A stretch of DNA of 64,000 nucleotides from Rhynchonema sp. JSB1_4 (taxonomy: Eukaryota > Nematoda > Chromadorea > Monhysterida > Xyalidae): NCBI GenBank assembly GCA_030248065.1, contig JASAMV010005523.1:1-64000 (forward strand), read 5' to 3'. A program made the translations under genes and the position numbers. The first letter of the stretch is position 1; each line of letters opens with the position of its first letter. Under the pieces are notes generated by a model that was not told the origin of the DNA, made no database searches, and was given only the letters and a program-made list of their open reading frames with translations. This document shows, in pieces, positions 51,501-64,000 of this stretch.

Positions 51501-54500
51501 CCGTTTTGTGTTTCAAACCACTGGAATCAGCTAACCCAGATCCCAATTCGCAGGCCTTTCTTTACGATCGCGGTTGCCTCCGCTTAACTGCGAGCCCACC
51601 GGATGGCTGTGTAACACACAAAGTACAGTATACATACTTATATAGCCGAATGCAGCCAATCGGTCGGGGATCAAATGCATCCGACTGCGGGGCACCGCGG
51701 TGGGGCGCAGAGACACAGTTCCAGCGACCACTACTGTCAACGAGTGTGGGAGGCCAGTTGTGGGACAAAGGCCTAAATTCTCGAAAGCGCCACCGTAAAT
51801 TCCCTTTTGATTCCCAAAACATTTACGCGTTGAACATCCTTCTGTTCGCGTACACACACAAACAATTGAAGTCAGCCAGCTGGAAGTTGTCATCATCGTT
51901 TCTGATGGCGCATCCGGTGGTTGCACAACCGCCTCCGGTGGCGTTGTCGAGAATTTGGCCCAAAGCTTCCGGCCGGGCTCGCAGTCCAACAAACTCCCGC
52001 CAACAGAAACTCCAACCTTTCTAGGAGGTGCACCCAGCCAACCAGTTGTTCTTGCTTGCAGGCAGCAGTCAGAATGCGGCGTACAGCGCCGGCGCGGCGG
52101 CCTACCACCATCACCACCACGATGCGGCGATGGCGCAGAATCTGTTGTACACGCCCAATTACATGAAGGCGATGATGGGCGCGGCGCCCCAGTTCCCCGA
52201 CTGGCTCCAACAGGCCACCGATCCGACGGCGTCCGCATTCGGCATGCCCGGGGGCTACCAGGCTGCCAGTCATCATCACCACCACTTTGCACAGTACGCC
52301 GATCCCATCGGACATCCACCCACCATGCCGAAGGGATACACTGGTCAAATGTATGGCTGGATGAGGTTACATGGTTGGTTATTCGCCTTATGGGCCTTCA
52401 TAATTACATTAATTATTGCCGTGTTGTAAGGGGGTGTCAGATTTTATGTGCTCGTGTGTATCGTGTACCGTGTGTTTGGCTATCCCGTGGTGAGCTGACA
52501 AATTGAGCATTCAATGTTGTATCGATGCGCACTGGGTTAAACATTTGAAGTGATTGAAACATTGATGTGGTACCAGACATGACACACGGACATTGTTGTG
52601 ATATCCCACTGGCAGGGTTCATGAAGTCAAGCTTGGGCGCACACATGCCGACCCGCACAATCTTATAGTAACTTTAGGCATAGTCCTCCACCCTGACCAA
52701 GTTTAAAGCTGCAAGAATTGTGGACTCTGGTTGCTTGATTCACTCTCTTTTGGTCAGGTCACATGTTTGAAATGTGCTCCAAATGGCAATGCTTTTCTAA
52801 CCGAGCACCAAATTACAGCAGAATCTATTCATGCATAGTTTGCACTTGATTTCCGTTTAGTGTTGCCGTTGTTTTTGCTGGAAAACACCAATGCAATTGA
52901 CACGGCTATTTAGTAGACCAACAAGGCACGCACGCACCACAAAACTCCAATTTCTCCCTTTGATTACGCCGTTAGCGTTAAAAATGGCGCAATTTCACTG
53001 CATTATTGCGTCGTACTTGTAATCACGGCAACAATTCGAATACAATTCCGTGCCATCTATGTAGCAGTCCAAGTGTGTGTGTGTATGTGTGTCTTCATAA
53101 TGCGCGTACATCTTAGTTTATATGCCATGGCACCGTATACACGACATATCTACAATGGTAGGTAGTATGTGGTAGCTGCTTACAGCAGCTCCATCGAAGC
53201 AGAAGCAGTCAGCAAGCAGCGACAACGAGTGATTTAAAAGTGTTGCAGCGGGGCTGGCGAGGCGGCACAGATCAGAGAGAGTCGAGCGGGCCCGAAAACA
53301 CGCGTGTGAATTATGAGCAATAGGGCTGGGATGAGACCGGACTCGCGGCACGGGTGTACCGGTGTGGGTGCGAGCGCCGGCACGGTTCCGGCGTTCGGCA
53401 CAGCGTTATCGGTGGAACCCGGTTACGAGCGGTGCCGATATTGAACACCCCCGGCTGCGTTGGTGAGCGGCAATGCGACGGCAGCGGCGGCGGCATTCGC
53501 TTTTTGTTCTTTTTTATTCTCGTCACCCACTCTGAGTGTGCGTGTGTGAGCTTCAATTCGATGCGCTCGCTTGCATGCACGAACACAATGATAAGCTGTT
53601 TGTTTTATTATGACCAGCCCAGCGCTCGAGGCATGTGGGCACTTGGATGCGAACGGCGCCGTTTAAAAATATTGGCTAAATTACACACCATGTATATACC
53701 AACAAATATTATTATTGGTGGTGCTTTGTGGTATTGTGGCGATATTTTTGCGAAACTTACGTTCGTGTACATTCTGGCCGCAGGATTAGTGACCAATCCA
53801 CTAAAAGTCGCACCAATACCGGCACGTACCAATACTTCACAATTATGATCATTCGGTCTTAACGTGATCAGCAATTTCCAGCAAGCTCACAGTCAATGTG
53901 TCACCTCACCCACGGTGCAGAGTCGAACCAACGTTTCACGTCACACACACACGTGCAGTTGGGCCGTTGGGTTACGGTAGTGCTGTTGGTGTAGGTCGTG
54001 CTGTGAACGGCACGCCATTTGTCAGGCGGCAGCTTCAAAGCGACGCGCCCGCACACACAAATCAGTACAACTGCCAACCAGGCCATTGGATGAAACATCA
54101 CAGACACATACCTAGACACATACATCCGCATGTAGCTCACAGCAGGGACACAAAATCGGTGTGGGAACCTGGTTGACGTCAAGTGTGCCACTGATGGAAC
54201 CAGGACCGTTCCAATCGTGTCCCATATTTGAATGTGTGTGTCACAGTCACTTGTATCACTTTGATTGGGTGTATGACGCGCCATGTCCATTCCACTGGGA
54301 TGTATCTAAGATTCGTGCTTGCTTGCTGTTGGTCGACCTATTGCCGGTCAAATTGGCGGTGATTTGAACTGATAGCCGGACGTTAGCGCCGCAATCGGCC
54401 GGCCAAACAATATGGAATAGTCGCTTAAATGGTCACCGGATATCGCGGCGGGGCAACCGCTATTTTCGGCCTCAAAGTCGTTTTGGCGCGCGCGCGCGCA

Positions 54501-57500
54501 ACCAAACTGTTTCGCGGACGAAATTACCTTTTTGTCGATGGCGCTCAGTGCAGCACGATGCAAACTTCTTCCGCTCCGCCATCGGCAATGACTTTGTCCA
54601 ATGTGTTGATTCGGTTACTGTAGGCACACAGCAACAAGCAACGCCGTCAGTAGCTCAACACTACCGTATGCCTCGCTGTAAGACCACCTATAGTGGTGGG
54701 CATTCCTGTGTGACAAGTTTGGGCCAGAATTTATGATCGCGTTGTTGCACATGCGCGAGCACGAAAAAACAACGCCCAAAAATTCGACGGCACATATGTA
54801 GTTAGGCGGTCCCAAGTGATTTCGGGCAGGTCTCATTCAGCCCCAGGTGCAAGGCATGCTTGAAATGTGCGTCGATTTGTGAGTTGCGCAAAGTGAATGA
54901 AATTCAAATTAAAAAATGTACAATCACGTCATATTTGCAATATTCTCTGCGACAACACCACAGACTCATGAACCTATGGTGATTTTTCGTTTGCGTTTCA
55001 ACGAGGAGCGTGTTTTTTCGTTTCACCTTGCTAAATCAGGGCACGGCTGCGTGACAGCTGCTTGATTGCAGTGTGTGTGTGTGTTTGACTGAATGTTTGA
55101 GTGTTTTAGCACCGCAGTCGTGATGGGGTGCCCGTGTCAAGCAGCCAAAGGTAATTTCAAAAGCAATATTTCACTGTGACATCGAAAAATCTGTGCGCAC
55201 CTTGCGCATATACAAACGCGAGCATACAAGCAAAGCAACCAGCCATTATGTAGTCACACTGACTGGCTGGTTCCAGACCAAGAAAGTGCAGCTTGAAAAA
55301 ACCCAGTGTTGATTTGGGGCCTGGCACCCACCTGTATCTCTCATGCGTGTTATTGATTGCTTGCTACATATGCCCACATGATGTGAGGCTGGGCTTTCAC
55401 AGAATTATGGAAAGGCTATTTTTTCTGAACATGATTTTTTCCAGAACAAGCAGTCAACCTGAATTGTGCTTTAGCCGGCTCACTATAATTTGTGCTTACG
55501 ATGGTGCATTAGATATTATGCGCCTGTATTGTGCGTACGGAGATGTGCCTACAAGTTGGCCACATTTGAATGGAGTATACCTGAGTGGGTTATTTCGCAG
55601 CTGTCACTTAGCTCGCTGAAAACGGGGGGCTAATTCAAACGCTGAATTATGTAAACTTGCAAGAAAACTAAACCGGTCGCAACAAACATGGCAAGCCGTG
55701 TATGCGTTACGCGCACAAACGATCATAACTTACGACCAGGCATAGTTACCGTAATTTATGAGCACATTTGGCACTCGGAGGTCAGGCCCTCTCTTCTGTG
55801 GCGTTACTCACACGAAATACATATGTATATACAGTAACACATACTTTGGCCGGAGACGTTGACGTCAGATCCAACAACGTGCACAAATGAATCAAGAAAT
55901 CGAGGCCCCGACAGCGTGTGCATTAATGTTCTGTAGTGTATACTTGGTTGGAACTCCGATATACATACGTGACGCAACTATGTACCATGTCGATTCAACG
56001 TGCAGTGCTAGAACACCATTGGGTGGGTACTATCGCAGCTCGCGCAAGCAGTGCCTCGGTAGTCGCGACTTACTCTAACTGTCGACCACCAATGATGCGT
56101 TAGAGTCGGTAAGGGTAATACCTGCGCCACGGATACCCTGACGGTGAATGTTGTCAGAGTTGAGTTGATGTTTCACATACATGTTGCATGCAAAGCATGC
56201 TGTTTGGTGCTATTCAGTGCTGTGCGCTTTGTGCGCATATGTGTACGGTACACACCAAATGCACACACGAAGAGCCTGCGTCAGTATACAATACAGCATG
56301 TTTTGGCATCGGTCGGCCATAAATTCTCGCTTGCAAACCAATAAACTCACCAAATAAATCACATTGTTTCGTGATAACGCGCGTCTCTCGACTGCACACG
56401 CTTGAGACACGGTGCTTGCTCCATGTTCACGTTGACATGTGCAATTTGCATTGGTGCACACTCGCGCATGCGTGTTTGACTTTGGTGTGCGTTTGAATAA
56501 GGAAAAAAATTATACGAACTATATATTGATAGCAGGAGTACCTTACTGTGCAGATTTTGTATGGTGCTGCAGGGCGCGGAACCAGCACACAAGTTGGTCG
56601 ACAAATAAAAAGTTAGTTCTAGTGCTCTCACTTTTCGCACTGAAGCAGATGTTTCACACGATAACGTCGTTTGCTTTCACTTCACCCTGGAACATGCATT
56701 CTTAATGTGTACCACAACCATGACTATTCCTATTCCTTCTACGTATTGACCTATAGCGAACAGCCCCCACAGGTGGTGCGTGTGTGAGTGTACGTGAGTG
56801 ATTGATTGCTGTGGGTATACCTCGACCAGGGCCATTATTATCATCAGCGATTAGCAAGTCAAGCGGCTGGCTGGCCGGTTGTGACCGACGCGTGAAAAAT
56901 GGGCGTTCCCGCGCTCGTTAAGTGGGCTGAAAATCACTGCTTGATCGCTCGGTCGGACTATTTGGAACCATGAGTATTCACACACGTATGTGTGTGTACG
57001 TGATCGTGCTGCGAGAAAAGCAAATGTTTATGCTCAGAGCGAGAAGCAGTGTTGTTCACACCTGTTTGATCGTGATTTACCAGTATTTACGATTGGCTGG
57101 CAGGGGGAGGAGGGTTGATTTTGGCCTGGCACCAAACACAACTGAAACAACAACAATATGAGTGCGAGTGTTCAACAGTGCGGTGTCGGCAGCAAATCAT
57201 AATTTTACGGCTTCCACACGCACGCGTGCACTCAGCTGCACCCGGCCAGCCGAGCCGGCCAGAAAGTTTGTACATCATGTACACACACACACACAAGCCC
57301 ATGTCTAGGCAGTGGTGTCGTTGAGTTTTGCGGCATGTTTATTGCGGTCATTAATCTATCTCTTTTGCAGCCGCTGATGCGCGCGCGCACTCTGCGCTGA
57401 AACACAAGGCGGCGGCAAGTCGCTTTTTGAAGTTTTGTCGTTGTCGAAGTCGCGCGCGCGCGTTCCACAGCAGCAGCATCCCTACATATACAATATGTGT

Positions 57501-60500
57501 ACAACACCGCCGTTTAAGTGTGTAAGACGTCTGTCGGCGCTTTTTTGTGCGCGCAAGTGACGGACGCGTGTACAACACTACATGACATGTATGTACAGTG
57601 CGCACAGACACGCACCAAACACGCGTATTACAAGTGCCGCACCGCAGGGGACATTATTATTATATTATTTTAAATTTGAGGGACTAAATGCCGCTAAACG
57701 CTGAAGCTGTATCTTCGAAACATACAGCCCGAAATGTGACTGTGGGTGCCTGTGGTTGGATTATATTTGCGAATCGGCTCCATGTACCATAAACCCTACC
57801 CCGTGTACCCTCAATTGTCGGTTAAACGCAGAACAAATTACACAGATGTTTCACGCTGTAGTGGATATAATTCACTGGGTTTTTTCTCACGCCAACATAG
57901 ATCGCAGATACACAAATTCAACCATGTGAGCACAATGCAATCAAATCACAATTATACCGTATCCAACGATCCATGCATTCCATTCGTGATGATTTCACGA
58001 GCCCAGCAACGCAGCAGGTTGTTCAAAATTTGGTGCAGTCTCTAATTTGCTAAAATTGGAAACGAAATCGAAATATCGATGTATGTATACACACACGGTA
58101 CTAGGTATACGCACACAGATTCTTTGTTCCAAAAAAGCACCCATCTGCAAATTACCGTCTTTTTGCGCTGCGACCATACAGTACGTGCGCACGCTACCGG
58201 CGGCTTTTGCCTTTGAGCGCAGTGTACTGATTGCCGGGGTGTTTGATTTTAATAATTTTTCAAAACATGTAAATAATAGCGCGCTGGTTGTGTATGCGTG
58301 ATTTTTTAAGGGCGCTCAATACGCTTCGCTTCAATTCAACTTTCCCAAAACTTGAGCCCGCGCGGCACCACGCGGTTCAGCGGCAGAGCGGTGGGTTCGA
58401 GTTCCGTCATGCTGCACACTGGGTGTGTACATCTCCATTTACGGGTGTCAAGCGAGGGTAGGCAGACGGCTGGCGCTGCACCCCCAACTCCGCCCCCATT
58501 AGTTGCTGTGTGTGTGTTGTGTCGGCGCTGTCAGCTATTCATTAGTCATCACCCCAACCGGCGGACACATCAAAGTGCGCAATGCCGCCATACTATACTG
58601 TATGTACGTGTATGTCGATGTGGCACGTCGCGCGAAATCAGTGAGATGAAATTGGCGGTGAAGTTTTATATGCTCGCAAAAGCGATATTCGTGTCACACA
58701 CAGTGCCCCACAGTTTAGCACGCACAATGGCGCAACGTGCATGACATCAGTTTCACGGCATTTATTCGAATGCTATCAGTTGGTAGCAGCATTGCGTGTT
58801 GCACATATACCAGCACGCACAAACACAACAACAACAACTGTGCAATGTTTGTGTTGCGTCAACTGATTTGGTGACAGCAGGGACCGGACATATAGTGACT
58901 GTAGGCTGTCGCAAAACGACTCGCATGTCAAACTTGATCGCTACACTGGTCGAAACCAGTCCGGTCCGGCATGGTACATCCTGGATGAGGTGACCATTCG
59001 TGAGAAAATGGGTACACTTCAAGTCAAACAGCAGCTGATAAGTCATCACCTCGCTCAAACTAGACCATGGCAGATGCGAGTGTCTGATGTTTCACATGCT
59101 TACAGTTTATACCTAGTTTCTACTTCAGTGCCACAACCAGAGAAACAGGACCGGTATCGATCGTAATCGCATGAGAGGTTCAGCTCAACGAACTTGTGTG
59201 TTTATGTGCATGCGTGCCCATATCGGTCATTTGGCGTAGGCGGCGACATCAGATAAAAGGTGTTGATCTATGGTTGTGTGTGTGTGCGTGCAGCGGATAA
59301 TTATGAAATCATCATCATCATAACATTATGATTGACCAACCGATCTCTGGCTACCGTAGTAAATCAACTGATGCTTTGACCGCACAACCAAATGTAAACC
59401 GCTATTCGAAATCATTGGTTGGTTGTAAATCGTGCTCTTGTAACATTTGTGCGTGTGTGTGTGTACCGTTTTGTAATGCGGTGACCCGGTATTCCCTGAG
59501 TCGGTTGCATTAGTGGATTAATTGATGATTTACGATGGGATTAGGCGCGGGGCGATATTTGTGATGCAACATACCATACTCCGTACTACCACAAGAACGG
59601 TTGCCGCCTTTGAAGTACATGTGCACATGAGGTGGCGCTGTGTAATAAGCGCGGACTTGCTGTGGCCAGCTAAAAGTTCAAAAAATGCACAAATAGAGCG
59701 TGCTGGATTATCACCGACAAAAGCGGGTTGTAATTTTGGGTCGGAGCGTGACATTTTTATGAGTTCACCATCAACGCACATATTTTGTGTGCGGCTGCGT
59801 TTTCGTGTTGTAAAATGTGAGTGAATGCACACACACCTGACCGAGGGCGGACAGCTCTTTGAGTCATAATTTGGGTGGGAAAATAATAATATTGTTGCGC
59901 TGCTTCCACTTGCGATTGCTGACAGGGGATGGAGGAAAGAGGAACGCGGTAAAGCAAGCACACATCGAAGCTGTGGAGTTTCCGTTAATCTTCTGTAAAA
60001 AATGGGTACAGCCGCGTGTGAGTTCCATATTACAGTGGTCAACTTTAAGTGGTCAGATCACTTCGTCAACCCACAACAGCCCCGAGTGCATGCATGGCAT
60101 TTGAAGTGCGTTGATGACACTGACAAAGTGAGTTGACGAAATGATTTGACCACATGAGTTGACCATTGTAACATCAGCTCACCGGTGCTTTCCGCAACTG
60201 CATGTACATATGCTAGCTATGACCGTATGTTGCAACCATTCATTTCGATTTTTTGTCAATGTCTTGCTAACGGCTGCATTGAACTGCAGCTTGCGGCGGC
60301 ATCAGAACGCAAAAGAAAAACAAATCTGACACACAATGTCAGTTCAATTTTCGCGCCGTTGCAGAGCATGTATACATAGAAGTGAAGTGAGCAAACATAA
60401 TTTTTTTAGGAGGCGAGCTTCAACCGACATTATTATCAGTGTATGTAAGCAGCGCGGTGTAAAACGTGCATAATGCTGTTGTGTGCAGTGTGATCTCAGG

Positions 60501-63500
60501 CGCACAGGCAGCTGCTTATACGCGCCATTTTTCATTCGAAGACCAAAGGCGGCACACCGCCTGATAATTTATACCGTCAACTACTGACTCACGGCACCAC
60601 AGAATGCGTCCAAAAGCTACATATATATATACCTATAGACCATACATTTGTACAAAGCCAACACACTGGCTCGCTATAGCTGAATCAGACGTGAAAGTTG
60701 GATCACAAATTAGACACATCGGGGATCCGAAGAAGAGCGGGTGTTCCAAGGTACTGTACATAGTACTTTGTGCACCACTGCATACAGATACGGGAAAAGC
60801 AACCGATTTGGTAAAAAAAATACTGCTGCGTCCAACAATGAAAATGTTCTGTATGCGGCAACAGCCTAACAATTGACTTGCACTTCGCATTCGCACTATC
60901 CAGAGTTTCTTTTCGAAAGCCACGACAACACGGCAAGATCAGCACAACAAGCCATTGTATTTATACATATACATGCCATTATCACATAACATTCAAACGG
61001 CATAATTCAAATAGTCTCTGTCCGGTTTCGCCCATGCGCGTGATGGGCGTTTCATTGGATTCAGCCCCCGTTGGGGATCGAAATTGGGAATTTGTCGGGC
61101 CACCACCGGACGTGTCACTGCAAAAATATGGCTTCCCGCAAGTGCGCTATGCTTCCCTATAACAATATGCATGTTAGGTACATATGTCGTGATTGAGATT
61201 GAGCGCATGCTTGCGTGTCACTGTACATGCACGAGTTGCCCATGCGTGACGAGAAACTGGACCCGTTTGTGTGCTATAAGTTTGTGGTTTGGTTGGTAAT
61301 GTTAGTAATCGTCGCACAAAAGATCGAACAATGAACGGGACAATCTTTTGTTTGATATAATTGAATATCGCTCCGCACACTGTCTGTCACTGTTAGACTA
61401 TGCAACATGGATAATGTGTATCATTCCATATCGGATAACAACAACTGTGTTCCATTTGCGCCGGACCGTTTTTGTCAGGGTGGAATTATAGTCTGGTGGG
61501 CGACCACTACTGGCGACCAGCGCGTGTTTGCATATACGGGGGTGAAACGGTTAAAACTTGTTCATAATAGACTAAACACATTCAGAACAGCACCATAATC
61601 ACGCTTTCAAGTTCGTGGGTATGATACGTAAATATTCGAGTGGTCGCCGCGCCCAGAAAATGGTCGTTGCGCCCAAAATCTACGAAGTTGAAGCATTTCA
61701 ACTTTTTTGTCCAAATTTCAATGTTCCAATTGATCGGTAATGATGTTTAAACGATGCCCATAATCATTTGAAGCTCATAAAAGCCATGAGTGGTTGATTT
61801 CCAAACACCACGCTTGAGCTACAGCATCTTCAAGTGTCAAAGTGGTCGCAGCTCTGGTCGCGCCCAAACTACCAATTGATTGGTTTCTTCACGTTTATTT
61901 GACAAAAATGATTTTTTGCACGCTTGTTTTTTTCAACAAGTGAGACCTCATGCGTGGACGCCTGAACAATGAAAAAACCCAGAACCGTGCAGCAGCGTGC
62001 AGTCTGCTTGGAAAGTGGTCGCACGCGACCAACTATGTATAATTCCACCTTAGTGTGATCCTGCGCGTAACTTTTGGCTAGCGGGCTACGGTAGTTCATG
62101 AGATCAATTTGGTCCGGTGAAATTGGAAATATTTATGTAATAATCAAGCAATAGCGCATAATATATTGGTGAAAAAGCGCAGTGGCGTACATATGTATAT
62201 GTAGTTTTTGGTTGGTATGTTTTTTCTTACCACGAAAACCGTCGTTCATCAAACGCACGTTCATATTATGTTAGATTAGATGGTCGCATTCATGTGCACA
62301 CGAATCATGGACATGATATAGTTTATTGTGATCACTAGTGAAGTCGGTGCGTGCGCACTTTGGTAAGAAATCGGTGAATTATGGCACGGTTATGATCGCA
62401 CATGCACGCTCGCGCCATCTTCGTATATCTCGATGGTGTGTATACTGTGTTGACAGCAGCAGGTGTGTATGCGTGCGCAGGTATGTATGTATATGCCTAG
62501 ACTGACAGCTGCACAACTACAGTAACCCTCAAAATGAATGCAAATGCAACTTGCAAAATTAAAAGACACCACAGTGTACCCACGTGTACCTAAGGTATGT
62601 ATACTTACCACAGTGACGCACTAATCACCTCAACCTCACCATTACTGACAAGTGTAGCTTTCTAATCGAATGATGTTTGTGCGATCACAACCAAGTCTCT
62701 TTGATCTGTCGATCAGTGATGATACAGCTCTGGTGCGCAAATTGTGTCTCTGTGCGCGCGTGTGTGTTTGCGCGTGCAAATGTTGTAACATTAATGTAAC
62801 CGGGACTGGATGGACTACGGTAATGCATCGATCATAATAATGATAATAGCACAACGATCGATTTCTAAATGCAATAAGCGATGGCAGAACATATACAGTA
62901 CCGGGTGCAATTCTAGGCAAATAAAGCCCGCGCCCCCGCGGGGGAAAAGAGAAAAAAAAAAAAAAAAAACCCCCGCGCCCCCGCCCCGCGCGCGCCCCTT
63001 TCCCCCGCGCGCGCCCCCCCCCCCCTTTTACACGAAGAAGCGCGCCCGCGCCCGCACCCCACCCACCTCCCCCCCCCCTACATCATCAGTGAAGTACGTG
63101 TACGGTGCGTCGGCGGAAGCACGACAAAATCAGTGGCGGTTTATGACCAGGATTGGATTCGACTGTGAAAACAGGTCCAAGCGGGCAGCCATAAGCGCTC
63201 GCTGCATGATTCACATTCATAGCAGTGCCCCAATTGAGCCGATACAACACTCACAGTGACCGCAATCTACCGTAACCCTAATCTAATCTACCGTACCCCG
63301 GCATTCCAGGCGGCAAGAACGGCGAGCAGAAACGAACGCGTCAGACGTACACGCGTCAGCAGACGTTGGAGCTCGAGAAGGAGTTCCACTTCAATCGCTA
63401 CCTGACACGCAAACGCCGACAGGAGATCTCGAAGGAACTGCAGTTGAGCGAACGACAGATCAAGATCTGGTTCCAGAATCGTCGCATGAAATGGAAGAAG

Positions 63501-63713
63501 GAGGGCAAGGGCGAGGGCGTGCCGGGTGAGGATGCAGGGCCCACCACCATCGGTCGGGCAGATTCGTCGGGCGCGGATGAATCTGATGACGATAACAGCA
63601 ACACGGCACTCAGACAGACACACACCGACTCGAACACAAACACGACGACGACCACTGCTGATGGCAAACATGTTGCCGCCACTGGCACGCACGCAACCAT
63701 CGTCGCTCGATAG
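48595..63713 (+). CDS. mab-5: Antp-class central Hox homeodomain protein, MAB-5-like
   Basis: This is a sequence-specific patterning transcription factor. Three exons, 48595-48814, 52062-52373 and 63310-63713, join in phase 1 both times and give 311 aa. Exon 1 starts MYPNW and is Ala/Ser/Gly-rich. Exon 2 has two His5 runs, [20 protein letters not shown] and a hexapeptide-like YGWMRLHG. Exon 3 encodes the full homeodomain, with [33 protein letters not shown] and [14 protein letters not shown] (Gln50, Asn51), then GKGEG and an acidic Ser/Thr-rich tail. [15 protein letters not shown] and the GKGEG tail recall C. elegans MAB-5; Antp, Ftz and Lox5 are alternatives. The usual YPWM is YGWM here, keeping the Trp and Met used to contact PBC cofactors. 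The 3.2-kb and 10.9-kb introns are unusually large compared with the other genes here and are motif-rich. Confidence 0.94.
49848..50275. mobile_element. Terminal-inverted-repeat element in Hox intron 1
   Basis: It starts CTGTCACTCAGATA and ends TATCTGAGTGACAG, about 428 bp, AT-rich, without a gene. Confidence 0.6.
50939..51357. mobile_element. MITE-like element with ACCGTAAAAACC ends, copy 2
   Basis: This is the same ends, order and length as 23149-23566, inserted in intron 1 of the Hox gene. Copies differ by small indels in C-runs and scattered substitutions. Confidence 0.85.
60031..60170. mobile_element. Hairpin MITE, TGGTCAAATC family copy 2
   Basis: The left arm TGGTCAACTTTAAGTGGTCA followed by GATCACTTCGTCAAC pairs with the right arm GTTGACGAAATGATTTGACC. 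It lies in Hox intron 2 and shares TGGTCAAAT and TCGTC/GACGA motifs with 42775-42875. Confidence 0.65.
62925..63081. repeat. Low-complexity GC/A tract
   Basis: Runs of C, CG-alternations and an A18 tract appear abruptly between ordinary sequences. The style differs from the rest of the intron and may reflect consensus error. Confidence 0.8.
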
Positions 63714-64000
63714 ACACGCCGAGAGCGATATCAAACTTGGTGATCGGATCGGATCGGTCCTGCAGTGGTCACGTAGCCGTTTTGAATTAAACTAAGAAAG
63801 TAGCTGGAGCCGGATCGATAAAAAGCTTTTAAGCTCGCCGAAATTAATGGCTCCGGTATAATGCTCAATCCAAAATTCACAACAATTGACCAAAGCAAGT
63901 ACGATGCTATCCGAGCACCAAGCTTGATATCGACCTTACTCTTCTTGTTGTTGATCGCGGTCACACGGAACGATTGCACACGCGCACCAATTGCACTTTT
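63714..64000 (+). other. Hox 3' flank
   Basis: Presumed 3' untranslated sequence after the TAG at 63711. No AATAAA is seen before the window ends. Confidence 0.4.

Larger units (their letters stand above)
52374..63309 (+). other. Hox intron 2, 10.9 kb, motif-rich
   Basis: No exon, tRNA or other gene was found. The intron is studded with TACGGTA sites, five GATGTTTCA(C/T) sites, CA/TG runs and the hairpin MITE at 60031. Likely holds enhancers, by position only. Confidence 0.45.

Noticed and set aside
51531..52319. 262-codon reverse frame opposite Hox exon 2
   Set aside because: It is the antisense shadow of a GC-rich His/Ala-coding exon and matches no family.
58357..58415. tRNA B-box-like GGGTTCGAGTTCC
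   Set aside because: No acceptor or anticodon stem can be formed with the flanks.
61640..62030. Repeated GTGGTCGC/GCGACCA phrases
   Set aside because: They suggest an inverted-repeat element, but arms could not be aligned convincingly by eye.

Overview
The window looks like animal nuclear DNA, most likely from an intron-rich nematode. The evidence is a central-class Hox homeodomain closest, from memory, to nematode MAB-5, metazoan-only families (Mondo, Hox), short GT-AG-bounded exons, and degenerate TTAGGC-type hexamers (the nematode telomere unit) inside repeats. No CRISPR arrays, rRNA or convincing tRNA genes were seen. The species cannot be named from sequence alone.

Region 1 (1-21,400) is a palindrome of about 19.9 kb (about 537-20,421). 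Its arms are nearly identical, about 8.6 kb each, around a non-palindromic spacer of about 2.8 kb rich in T-tracts and ~110-bp tandem repeats. Each arm carries a complete 13-exon gene for the 26S proteasome lid subunit Rpn5/PSMD12. The two copies point at each other: plus strand 2154-7129, minus strand 18805-13903. Every exon has the same length in both copies. Both sides of the palindrome abut copies of a foldback element whose arms contain degenerate telomere-like hexamers.

Region 2 (21,400-25,350) is repeat-rich: a third foldback arm, several inverted-repeat (MITE-like) elements and two weak orphan exon candidates.

Region 3 (25,350-42,680) holds two plus-strand genes. One is ARL5, an Arf-like GTPase (6 exons, 179 aa). 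The other is a Mondo/ChREBP-type bHLH-Zip transcription factor (nematode mml-1 class, about 24 coding exons). Mondo introns carry hairpin and palindromic repeats.

Region 4 (42,680-64,000) is a large gene-poor area around a three-exon Hox gene (48,595-63,713) with introns of 3.2 and 10.9 kb and a recognisable promoter (two CCAAT boxes, a CACGTG E-box, a TATA box). Two short motifs, GATGTTTCA(C/T) and TACGGTA, recur here far more often than expected.

Functionally the genes are unrelated: protein turnover, Golgi traffic, nutrient-responsive transcription and axial patterning. The notable biology lies in the palindrome with two intact proteasome genes, the telomere-like foldback elements, and the motif-dense Hox neighbourhood.
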